Shown in pieces: positions 1 through 6,880 of a stretch of DNA of 12,399 bases. Source of the DNA: JACKNG01 sp040904625 (GTDB taxonomy: Bacteria; Pseudomonadota; Gammaproteobacteria; Ga0077536); assembly GCA_040904625.1 (NCBI GenBank), contig JBBDTC010000025.1:1-12399 (forward strand). The letters run 5' to 3'. Position 1 is the stretch's first letter, and each line of letters starts with the position of its first letter. Position numbers and translations under genes: made by a program. The notes beneath the pieces were generated by a model, which worked only from the letters and a program-made list of their open reading frames with translations, ran no database searches and was not told the origin of the DNA.

Positions 1-413
<413 letters not shown>

Positions 414-414
<1 letters not shown>

Positions 415-1295
415 TGCTCGAACTCTTCTACAGTACGGTCAGTACCATCGCCCTACCGCTGGCGCTGGTGGCCATCTTTCTCGCGACTACGCTGGGCTGG
501 CTGCTGGTATCGGTGCGTGTGCAGCAGAAGCTGGTCGACTATCGGGCCGATTTCACCGCCTCGGCGTCGTCCAACATGTCCGACATGTTCATGTTCGTCG
601 ACCCCAATCAGTTGTTCCGCATCAATCTGATTGCGCTGGTGGTGGCGCCGGTACTGACCTGGCTGCTGCTCGGCGATCTCGTCACCACTGTCGGTGTGTT
701 CGTACTCATTCTGGTGTTGCCGACGTTCGCCTACCGTTCGATGAAGCGCAAACGTCTGGCCCGTATCGAAGCCCAGCTGCCCGACGCCTTGACCATGGTG
801 TCGGGTTCGCTGCGTGCCGGGGCCAGCCTCAACATCGCGCTCGACAATCTCGTTGCCGAGCAGCCGGCGCCGATCAGCCAGGAGTTCGAGATCCTGACCA
901 AGGAACAGCGTCTCGGGGTCGATTTCGACGTCTCCCTGGCGAACATGGAGCAGCGCATCCCCATGCAGGATTTCCGCATGCTGACCACGGCGCTCAGGAT
1001 CAACCGCGAGGTCGGCGGCAATCTCGCCGAGACCATCGAGTCTCTGGCCGATACCTTGCGCCGCAAGTCGACCATGGAAGGCAAGATCCAGAGCCTCACG
1101 GCACAAGGCAAGCTCCAGGGCATCGTCATGACCGGTCTGCCGGTGCTGCTCGGCGTGCTGCTCAATTTCCTCGAACCCGAGGCGATGCAGAAGTTGTGGA
1201 CGACCGGCATCGGCTGGACGGTGTTGTCGGTCATCATCGTGATGGAGCTGCTCGGCTACTTCATGATCAGGAAGATCACCTCGATCGACGTGTAA
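414..1295 (+). CDS. tadB: TadB-like inner-membrane platform protein of the Tad/Flp pilus (type II secretion F domain)
   Basis: A 293-residue integral membrane protein. TadB, with TadC, forms the inner-membrane platform through which the CpaF ATPase drives pilin polymerisation. Visible hydrophobic segments lie at about residues 9-33, 70-87, 90-107, 238-255 and 265-286. Between them is a cytoplasmic F domain (about 115-235) with the family signatures LPDAL (122-126) and SLRAGAS (132-138), and a later stretch VGGNLAETIESLADTLR. Length is in the usual TadB range. The ATG overlaps the cpaF stop by one base, which fixes the start. Only 25 bases separate it from tadC. Gene order cpaF-tadB-tadC is the conserved one, which together with the motifs makes the call secure. 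Confidence 0.93.
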
Positions 1296-1320
1296 TGATC
1301 AGCGCAAGGCAGGCAAAGTC

Positions 1321-2214
1321 GTGGAACAGGTGCTGAACGGACCGCTGCCCTGGCTCAGTATGGCGGCCTGGCTGGTCAGCGGTACGTGCTTCATGCTGCT
1401 CGTGTTCTGGCTCAACTCGCTGGTCGACGAGGAAGACCGGACCTATATGGATCCGCTGCCGCCGTTGTTGAAGTTCATCTGGCCGTTCATTCAGCTCATC
1501 GCCAATTTCGTCTGCACCTTTCTGCCCTATGAGTTCATGGAGCATACCGAAAGGCGCCTGCAGCGCACCGGCGTCGGCTATCTGTTGACCGCGGAACAGT
1601 TCGTCGCCCTGCAAATCCTGCTGGCGCTGGTGGCACCGATCGTGGTCTGGATATGTCTGGTGGCGCTGCAGGAATCGTTCCCGCTGGCGATCATCGTCGC
1701 GCCGCTGCTCGGTTTCCTGTTCCCCAATGTGTGGCTGTCGGACACGCGCAAACGGCGTGAACTCGCGGTCATTCGCGGCATGCCGATTTATCTCGATTTC
1801 ATCACCATGTGCGTCGAGGCCGGGCTGAATCTCTCCGGTGCGCTGGCCCAGGCGATGGAGAAGGCGCCGCCCGGACCGTTGCGCAACGAGTTCGCCATCG
1901 TGCTGCGCGATCTGCGTTCGGGACTGACCCGGGCCGACGCCCTGCGGCGCATGGCCGAGCGGCTCGACATCAACGAAGTCACGAGTTTCGTCAGCGCCGT
2001 GGTCCAGGCGGAACGCATGGGGGCGAGCCTGGCGACGGTCCTGCGCGTACAAGCCGAGCAGCGCCGCAATGAACGCTTCCAGCGCGCCGAGAAGCTCGCC
2101 ATGGAGGCGCCGATCAAGCTGGTCGGGCCGCTGATACTGTTCATCTTCCCGGTCACATTCATTGTCCTGGCGTTTCCCATCGTCATGAAGTTCATGAGCC
2201 AGGGCGGGCTTTGA
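1321..2214 (+). CDS. tadC: TadC-like inner-membrane platform protein of the Tad/Flp pilus
   Basis: A 297-residue membrane protein, the second F-domain partner of the Tad platform. The start is a GTG; the ATG at 1295, overlapping the tadB stop, is out of frame and ends quickly, so GTG 1321 is the best initiator, although its Shine-Dalgarno is weak. Hydrophobic segments are near residues 12-32, 55-70, 93-115 and 117-137, and a C-terminal pair ends the protein. The F domain carries MPIYLDFITMCVEAGLNLS and GALAQAMEKAPPGPL, and the C-terminus has the typical TadC run PIKLVGPLILFIFPVTFIVL. The stop overlaps the TTG proposed for the next gene. Position immediately after tadB supports the identification. 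Confidence 0.92.
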   Translation: MEQVLNGPLPWLSMAAWLVSGTCFMLLVFWLNSLVDEEDRTYMDPLPPLLKFIWPFIQLIANFVCTFLPYEFMEHTERRLQRTGVGYLLTAEQFVALQILLALVAPIVVWICLVALQESFPLAIIVAPLLGFLFPNVWLSDTRKRRELAVIRGMPIYLDFITMCVEAGLNLSGALAQAMEKAPPGPLRNEFAIVLRDLRSGLTRADALRRMAERLDINEVTSFVSAVVQAERMGASLATVLRVQAEQRRNERFQRAEKLAMEAPIKLVGPLILFIFPVTFIVLAFPIVMKFMSQGGL

Positions 2215-2786
2215 ACTTCGTGTGTGAAGTGTATGGCCGGGCAGCCCGTCGGTGTGCCGGCGGGCGCCAAGCGGCAGCGCGATGGGGCCGTGTCGCCGTG
2301 CTGCTCCTGCTGTTGCCGTCGTTGTCGGCCTGTCAATCGATGCGCAGCGAGCAGGCGCCCTCGACGAGCGCAGTCGCGATAGCGCGCCAGGCCGGCGAGA
2401 GCGCTTACGCGGCGGGCGAATGGGCGGCCGCGGAACCCCACTACAGCACGCTGGTGGCGGCCATCCCGCAGGACGCCGAGCTGTGGTTCCGTTTGGGCAA
2501 CATCTATGCGCGCATGGACAGACCCGATGCCGCGATCGCGGCCTATCGCGAGGCGCTGGTCCGTGACAGCGATTTGGCCAAGGCCTGGTTCAACATGGGC
2601 GTGGTGCAGCTGCGCCAGGCCGCCAACAGTTTCCTGAAGATGAAGGTGCACAGCCCGGCCGGCGATCCGGTTGCGGCGCAGGGCGCGGCGACCTATGACG
2701 CCATCATGGCCATACTCGGTCAGCAGGATCGGCCGTCGGCGGATCCGGCGCTACCGGGAGATGTGGATGAACTCCCCGCGCCCTGA
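2211..2786 (+). CDS. tadD: TadD-like TPR-containing lipoprotein
   Basis: A 191-residue protein with a lipoprotein signal: a basic N-region, a short hydrophobic core (VAVLLLLLPSLSAC) and a lipobox LSAC with Cys41 as the likely acylated residue. The mature part contains tetratricopeptide-type helices at about residues 58-150 (AGEWAAAEPHYSTLV, AELWFRLGNIYARMDRPDAA, AKAWFNMGVV). TadD proteins are TPR lipoproteins needed for Flp pilus secretin assembly and sit just after tadC, as here. The start is uncertain. TTG 2211 overlaps the tadC stop and has an AGGGCGG stretch close upstream, but it gives a long N-region; GTG codons at 2220 and 2229 are alternatives. The end overlaps the start of the next gene by about 20 bases. 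Confidence 0.82.
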   Translation: MNFVCEVYGRAARRCAGGRQAAARWGRVAVLLLLLPSLSACQSMRSEQAPSTSAVAIARQAGESAYAAGEWAAAEPHYSTLVAAIPQDAELWFRLGNIYARMDRPDAAIAAYREALVRDSDLAKAWFNMGVVQLRQAANSFLKMKVHSPAGDPVAAQGAATYDAIMAILGQQDRPSADPALPGDVDELPAP

Positions 2787-3567
2787 CAGCCTACGCGGCC
2801 AGGCCATGGTCGAGTTCGCGATCGTGGCGATGGTGCTGTTGCTGCTGATCTTCGGTGCGCTGCAGTTTGCGCTGATTTATCACGCCAAGATCACGCTCAA
2901 TTACGCGGCTTTCGAAACAGCACGGGCCGGTGCGGTCAACAATGCGCGTATGTGGGCCATGGAACTCGCCTTCGCGCGGGCGTTGGCACCGCTGTATACG
3001 ACGCCGTACGTCACCGAGAGCGGCGGCTCTTGCAGCAGCAACTTCGAGCTCGAGCTGAGCCGCGAGACGACGCCGGATTTCCAGCTCGACAATGTGCGCT
3101 GCGCCCGCCAGCGCGTGCGCGACATGCTCACTGCAGGACTGGTCCGCCTGACGCTGGTCAACCCGAGCGAATCCTCGTTTCTCGATCATGGCTACGATAG
3201 TGCGGGCACGGTCGTCATCCCCAATGACAACCTCATGTACCGCAGCGCGGAAATCAAGGGCGCATCCGCGCAGTCGGTGCAGGATGCCAATCTGATCAAG
3301 GTCCACGTCGGCCTCTGCTACGAACTCATCGTGCCGCTGGTCGACCGTCTCATCGCGCGCATGATCGCGACCGCTCCCAACGCGCTGCAGCCAGAGAACT
3401 TCGGGCCGCCGCGAGCCGGTAGTTTTGCCGAGGCCTGTGTCGCTGCGCGGGAGGCCGACGGCACACCGCGCCGGGGCATTCCAATCTATGCTCAGGGCAT
3501 CATGCGCATGCAATCCGATCCGATACTCGACAGCTTCTGTGCGGGGCAATGCTCGGATGGAGCGTAA
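2767..3567 (+). CDS. TadE/TadG-type pseudopilin-like Tad pilus protein
   Basis: A 266-residue protein with a TadE-like N-terminus: a short basic leader, then RGQAMVEFAIV and a single hydrophobic helix (residues about 17-38). Gly11 with Glu16 at +5 is the pattern processed by the TadV prepilin peptidase, leaving a pseudopilin anchored in the inner membrane. The remaining ~225 residues are probably periplasmic and hold six cysteines, two of them in SFCAGQC near the end, so disulfides are likely. It is longer than a minimal TadE, hence TadE/TadG rather than a specific symbol. ATG 2767 is preferred over ATG 2761 because GGGAG (2756-2760) is six bases from 2767 and directly adjacent to 2761. It overlaps the tadD-like gene by 20 bases, consistent with one operon. 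It is the last Tad gene visible. Confidence 0.85.
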   Translation: MNSPRPDSLRGQAMVEFAIVAMVLLLLIFGALQFALIYHAKITLNYAAFETARAGAVNNARMWAMELAFARALAPLYTTPYVTESGGSCSSNFELELSRETTPDFQLDNVRCARQRVRDMLTAGLVRLTLVNPSESSFLDHGYDSAGTVVIPNDNLMYRSAEIKGASAQSVQDANLIKVHVGLCYELIVPLVDRLIARMIATAPNALQPENFGPPRAGSFAEACVAAREADGTPRRGIPIYAQGIMRMQSDPILDSFCAGQCSDGA

Positions 3568-3611
3568 GGACCCCAATACCGCCAGGTGATGACAACAGGG
3601 GAGGCAAGACG

Positions 3612-3845
3612 ATGAGAATGGGCATCATGACGGGCGCGCGCCCAGTCGGGGATGACGTCACCGGCATCGGCCGTTCGACGACCATCGACGAGATCGTGGC
3701 GCTCACGCAGCGCGCCGAAGCTGCCGGATACGACAATGTGTGGATGGCCAATGTGTTCGCACTGGACGCGATTTTCAACGCCGCCATCGCCGAGGTTGAC
3801 GGCGGTGCCTTCGACCGCACCTTCGATTTCCTCGCCAACCTGTGA
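3612..3845 (+). pseudogene. Internally deleted remnant of a luciferase-like (LLM) flavin/F420 oxidoreductase
   Basis: An open frame of only 77 codons, with a strong Shine-Dalgarno (GGGGAGGC, 3598-3605) six bases before ATG 3612. Residues 1-54 look like the first beta-alpha units of an LLM-class TIM barrel: MRMGIMTGARP, then RAEAAGYDNVWMANVFALDA. This resembles the F420-dependent LLM group that begins with a GI.TGAR-type strand. Residues 55-77 (ending GAFDRTFDFLANL) look like the last helix of such a protein, so roughly 220 middle residues of a ~300-residue enzyme are absent, with the frame retained. It cannot form a barrel or bind cofactor, so I call it a pseudogene; a small repurposed protein or an assembly collapse are alternatives. 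It lies nine bases before the SDR gene and may still provide its leader. Confidence 0.7.
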
Positions 3846-3854
3846 GAGGCCGCC

Positions 3855-4631
3855 ATGTCTCGCCAACTGTTCGATATCGCCGGCAAGGTCGCGCTCGTCA
3901 CGGGCGGTTCCCGCGGCATCGGTTTCATGATCGCGCGCGGCTACGTCGAGGCCGGCGCGCGTGTCTATATCACGGCGCGCAAAGCCGAGGTCTGCGAGGC
4001 GGCAGCGGCAGAGCTGTCCGAATCGGGAGAATGCATCGCCTTGCCGGGCGATTTGGCGCGCATGGACGAGATAGAACGGGTAACCGGTATCGTGCGCGAG
4101 CGCGAGTCCGCGCTCCATGTGCTGGTCAACAACGCCGGTACGCAGTGGGGCGCGACGATCGACGCTTTTCCGGAGAAGGGCTGGGACAAGGTCATGGACC
4201 TGAACGTCAAATCGCCGTTCTTTATCCTACAGAAGCTGCTGCCGCTGCTCGAAGCCGCAGCCACACCCGGCGATCCGGCGCGGGTCATCAATGTCGGGTC
4301 GGTCGATGGTCTGCACACGCCGATTTTCGAGAATTTCTCCTACGCGCCGTCCAAGGCAGCCCTGCACCATCTCTCGCGCATGCTCGCCGCGCATCTCGCA
4401 CCGCGTAACATCACGGTCAACGTCATCGCACCAGGGCCATTCCTCACGGACATGTTGGCGCCCATGGTCGACAGCATGGGCGAGGATAGTATCCTCGCCA
4501 ACGTGCCGCTGAAACGCATGGGTGGACCGGACGATGCCGCCGGCGTGGCGATCTTCCTCGCCGCGCGGGCCTCGGCATTCGTGACCGGCACGGTGCTGCC
4601 GGTCGACGGCGGTATTTTCGGCGGCAGCTGA
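3855..4631 (+). CDS. Short-chain dehydrogenase/reductase, RhlG/FabG-like, probably NADP(H)-dependent
   Basis: A 258-residue classical SDR, complete and of normal length. The Rossmann nucleotide-binding motif TGGSRGIG is at residues 16-23, NNAG at 92-95, and the catalytic tetrad is Asn117, Ser149 (NVGSVDG), Tyr163 and Lys167 (YAPSK). Arg42-Lys43 after the second strand suggests preference for NADP(H). Overall it resembles RhlG-type ketoacyl reductases: SRGIGFMIARGY, NNAGTQWGA, PARVINVGSVDG and SKAALHHLSRMLA are close to that group. The reaction is expected to be reversible alcohol/ketone (or 3-oxoacyl) conversion in the cytosol; the substrate is unknown. ATG 3855 follows GAGAGG with suitable spacing. 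It is downstream of the LLM remnant and converges on the hydrolase gene, so it is probably transcribed with the remnant. Confidence 0.92.
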   Translation: MSRQLFDIAGKVALVTGGSRGIGFMIARGYVEAGARVYITARKAEVCEAAAAELSESGECIALPGDLARMDEIERVTGIVRERESALHVLVNNAGTQWGATIDAFPEKGWDKVMDLNVKSPFFILQKLLPLLEAAATPGDPARVINVGSVDGLHTPIFENFSYAPSKAALHHLSRMLAAHLAPRNITVNVIAPGPFLTDMLAPMVDSMGEDSILANVPLKRMGGPDDAAGVAIFLAARASAFVTGTVLPVDGGIFGGS

Positions 4632-4690
4632 ACGGCGGCTGGCAGCCGTGGCGGGCGGCGCGGCCACTGTTGCGGCGGGTCCTCAGGGTC
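4632..4690. other. Short convergent intergenic region, no clear terminator
   Basis: Fifty-nine bases separate the stop codons of the plus-strand SDR and the minus-strand hydrolase. It holds a small G/C-rich hairpin candidate (ACGGC, 8-base loop, GCCGT, about 4631-4648) and a duplicated GGGTCCT heptamer at 4677-4692, overlapping the hydrolase stop. There is no T-tract on either strand, so an intrinsic bidirectional terminator is not supported; termination may be Rho-dependent or lie within the genes. Confidence 0.4.
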
Positions 4691-5488
4691 CTAAGCCACT
4701 GCGGCAATGGCCTCGTCGCGCAGGAAGTCGCCGACGACCCGAGCGAAGGCTTCGGGCTGCTCGAGTTCGGCCAGATGACCGGCATCGCCGAGCGTGGTGA
4801 GGCGCGCGTTGGCAATGGCGTCGCGCCAGGCCGGACCGTAGGCCGCAGGAACGACGACGTCCTTGTCGCTGGTCACGATCAGCGTCGCGGCCTTGATCCG
4901 CGGCAGCCGGCGTTTGACGCCGGTATCCGGGATCGGCCACAGGAATTTGGCGCTCGCCCGCAGGTTGAGCAGCTCCTCGACGTGGGCGTCGAGCTTGTCG
5001 CGGTCATCGATCAGATAGCGTTGGCGGCCGTCCGGCGCAGCAAAGAGTACTGCGCTGGGGAAGCCGGGGTGCTGGGCGAAGGGGTCTTCGCCGCCGCCCT
5101 GGTCCAGCCACAGGCCGAGCGGATTGATGAGGACCAGGCGCTCGATGCGATGCGGGGCGATGGCGGCAAGTTCAGCCGCCATCCAGGCGCCGATGCTAAT
5201 GCCGACGACATGCGCGCTGCCGATGCCGAGATGATCGAGGATGTCGCAGTGGTGGAGGGTCAGATCGAGCGGGCCTTCATCGATATCCGGCAGCTGATCC
5301 TTGGCTGGCCCCCAGCCGGGCGCGAACGGCGCGATGACATCGAAGCTTTCCGCGAGGCGGGCCAGCGCGGGTTCGAAGCCCTGCAGTCCGAGCAGGTGGT
5401 GCAGGTAGAGCAGCGGCTGCCCGCTGCCCGTCCGGTAATAGTAGACCTCGCGTTGTTCGGGGCCGACTTGCATGGTCGAGAGTTTCAT
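4691..5488 (-). CDS. Alpha/beta-fold hydrolase coupled to the LLM monooxygenase gene
   Basis: A 265-residue serine hydrolase of the alpha/beta fold. The nucleophile elbow is VVGISIG (Ser98), the acid is Asp210 in LIVTSDKDVVVP, and the base is His238 in GDAGHLAELEQP, so the triad is complete. An oxyanion-hole type motif, HHLLG (30-34), replaces the more common HG-x-G; a cap region lies at about 125-195. No signal peptide, so cytosolic. ATG 5488 is preceded by a strong GGAGG and overlaps the upstream LLM stop as ATGA, indicating translational coupling and a shared pathway. Likely reactions are ester, lactone or C-C bond hydrolysis (the family includes meta-cleavage product hydrolases and lactonases); the sequence does not decide between them. 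A longer frame continues upstream of 5488 but lies within the LLM gene and lacks support as a start. Confidence 0.9.
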   Translation of the reverse strand: MKLSTMQVGPEQREVYYYRTGSGQPLLYLHHLLGLQGFEPALARLAESFDVIAPFAPGWGPAKDQLPDIDEGPLDLTLHHCDILDHLGIGSAHVVGISIGAWMAAELAAIAPHRIERLVLINPLGLWLDQGGGEDPFAQHPGFPSAVLFAAPDGRQRYLIDDRDKLDAHVEELLNLRASAKFLWPIPDTGVKRRLPRIKAATLIVTSDKDVVVPAAYGPAWRDAIANARLTTLGDAGHLAELEQPEAFARVVGDFLRDEAIAAVA

Positions 5489-6771
5489 CGGCCCACCTCC
5501 GCGACGCGTCGCGGCGTCGGTTCGGGCGCCTGCTGCGGCATCGTCACCGGACGCGGCACGGCGCGGTCTTCCTGCGCCATCGGCCGCGGATACCAGTGAT
5601 CCTCGTAATCCTTCCACTTGCCGCGCATGTGGGGGATGACTTTTTCGGCGAACATGCGGGTCGAGTACTGGCACAGTTCGTTGGGCATGTCACCGAAATG
5701 CAGCAGGCACACCAGGTGTCCGACCTTGAGTGAGGTCGCGACCTTGTCGATCTGCTCGATCACGGAATCCGGGCTGCCGGCGACGATGAAACCTTTCTCG
5801 ATCATCTCTTCCCAGGACAATGCCGCGGCCTGGTTGAGGGCCGAAGATTGCCCTGCCATCTGCGAGACCAGGCCGGCACGGATGGTCGGTTCGGTGCGGT
5901 AGCCCGGCGCATCGGCATAGCCCGGATAGACGTGCAGGCAGCGGGAGAAGAAATAGCGCGCATGCTTTTCGTACAGGCGTTTGGCTTCGGCGTCCGTCTC
6001 GGCGACGCAGATCTGTTGCGCGAACGCCGCCTGGTAGGGGTTGAAATCACAGCCGAGTTCTTCCATGCGTTGCCAGAAGCCCTCCATCAGTTGCGCACCG
6101 CGGACATAACCCTGGAACGACAGATAACTGTAGTTGTAACGGTGTTCGGCACAGAAATCCCAGGTCTCGACCGATCCGCCGCCGGGAATCCAGATGGGCG
6201 GCGGTGTCTGGATGGGACGGGGCCACAGGTTCACGTAGCGCAGCTTGTAATGCTTGCCGTTCCAGGCGAAGACGTCCGGATCGGACCACGCGCGGCGCAC
6301 CAGATCGTGTGCTTCGAGGTATTTCTCGCGCAGCGTCGCCGGATTGACGCCGCAGGCGTAGTTGTCGTCCATGGAACTGCCGACCGGGAAGCCCGAGATC
6401 AGGCGCCCGCCCGAGATGCAGTCGATCATCGCCATCTCCTCGGCCACGCGGGTCGGCGGGTCGTAGAGCGCGAGTGATTGCCCGAGGAGAAGAATGGCGG
6501 CTTTGTGCGTGCGTCGCGCGAGGCTGGATGCCATCAGCTGCGGCGACGGCATGAGGCCGTAGGCATTCTGGTGATGCTCGTTGATGCCGAGACCGTCGTA
6601 ACCGACGTCTTCAGCGAGTTCGAGCAGGTCGAGATAATCATTGTAGATGCGGTTGGCCTTGACCGGATCGAACAGGCGCGAATCGACGTCGACCCAGACG
6701 CTGCGATGCTTCTCGGTGAAGTCATCCGGCAGGTAGGGCCAGGGCATCAGATTGAACCAATGAAATTTCAT
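5485..6771 (-). CDS. Luciferase-like (LLM class) flavin-dependent monooxygenase
   Basis: A 428-residue protein of the bacterial luciferase superfamily (TIM-barrel, FMNH2- or F420-using). Signatures are an N-terminal strand MKFHWFNLMPW, INEHH (63-67), QSLALYDPPTRVAEEMAMID and the phosphate-site type sequence CISGGRLISGFPVGS (118-132), followed by WNGKHYKL and PPPIWIPGGGS. The domain covers about residues 1-395; the last ~30 residues are a Pro-rich tail that seems disordered and also carries the hydrolase Shine-Dalgarno. ATG 6771 has GGGGAGGC six bases upstream, so it is preferred over earlier in-frame codons that would extend into the divergent control region. The closest broad types are limonene/alkanal-type and type II Baeyer-Villiger monooxygenases; substrate and flavin reductase partner are not identifiable here. 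It is first in an operon with the alpha/beta hydrolase. Confidence 0.9.
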   Translation of the reverse strand: MKFHWFNLMPWPYLPDDFTEKHRSVWVDVDSRLFDPVKANRIYNDYLDLLELAEDVGYDGLGINEHHQNAYGLMPSPQLMASSLARRTHKAAILLLGQSLALYDPPTRVAEEMAMIDCISGGRLISGFPVGSSMDDNYACGVNPATLREKYLEAHDLVRRAWSDPDVFAWNGKHYKLRYVNLWPRPIQTPPPIWIPGGGSVETWDFCAEHRYNYSYLSFQGYVRGAQLMEGFWQRMEELGCDFNPYQAAFAQQICVAETDAEAKRLYEKHARYFFSRCLHVYPGYADAPGYRTEPTIRAGLVSQMAGQSSALNQAAALSWEEMIEKGFIVAGSPDSVIEQIDKVATSLKVGHLVCLLHFGDMPNELCQYSTRMFAEKVIPHMRGKWKDYEDHWYPRPMAQEDRAVPRPVTMPQQAPEPTPRRVAEVGR

Positions 6772-6880
6772 GAAACTGCCTCCCCTGAAGCATTGAACCG
6801 CGACGCAAGTCGGTTCTGCGATTGTCCGCATAATCCGCGACAATGGGAACTGTGTGGAGTCAGCCTGAGGGGAGGCGCGC
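6772..6880. promoter_or_regulatory. Divergent control region between the LLM-hydrolase operon and the TRAP operon
   Basis: This 109-base interval must hold promoters for both directions. It contains two spaced dyads: GAACCG-(10 nt)-CGGTTC at 6795-6816 and ATTGTC-(12 nt)-GACAAT at 6821-6844, both perfect in their six-base arms. Their size and placement suit binding of a dimeric repressor or activator, but no regulator gene is in the window. A CATAAT at 6829-6834 resembles a -10 box for the plus strand without a convincing -35. The two outermost elements, GCCTCCCCT (6778-6786) and AGGGGAGGC (6868-6876), are the facing ribosome-binding sites of the two genes. Assignment as operators is inference. 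Confidence 0.5.

Noticed and set aside
4631..4648. Intrinsic terminator between the convergent SDR and hydrolase genes.
   Set aside because: Only a five-pair stem is possible and no T-tract follows on either strand.
4670..5599. A 309-codon plus-strand frame antisense to the alpha/beta hydrolase.
   Set aside because: The minus-strand hydrolase has a full catalytic triad, a strong Shine-Dalgarno and ATGA coupling; the antisense frame shows no recognisable domain.
5489..5674. Longer N-terminus for the hydrolase, starting near 5674.
   Set aside because: The extra 62 residues lie within the LLM coding sequence, are Arg/Ala/Gly-rich and unlike the family; GGAGG just before ATG 5488 gives a better start.
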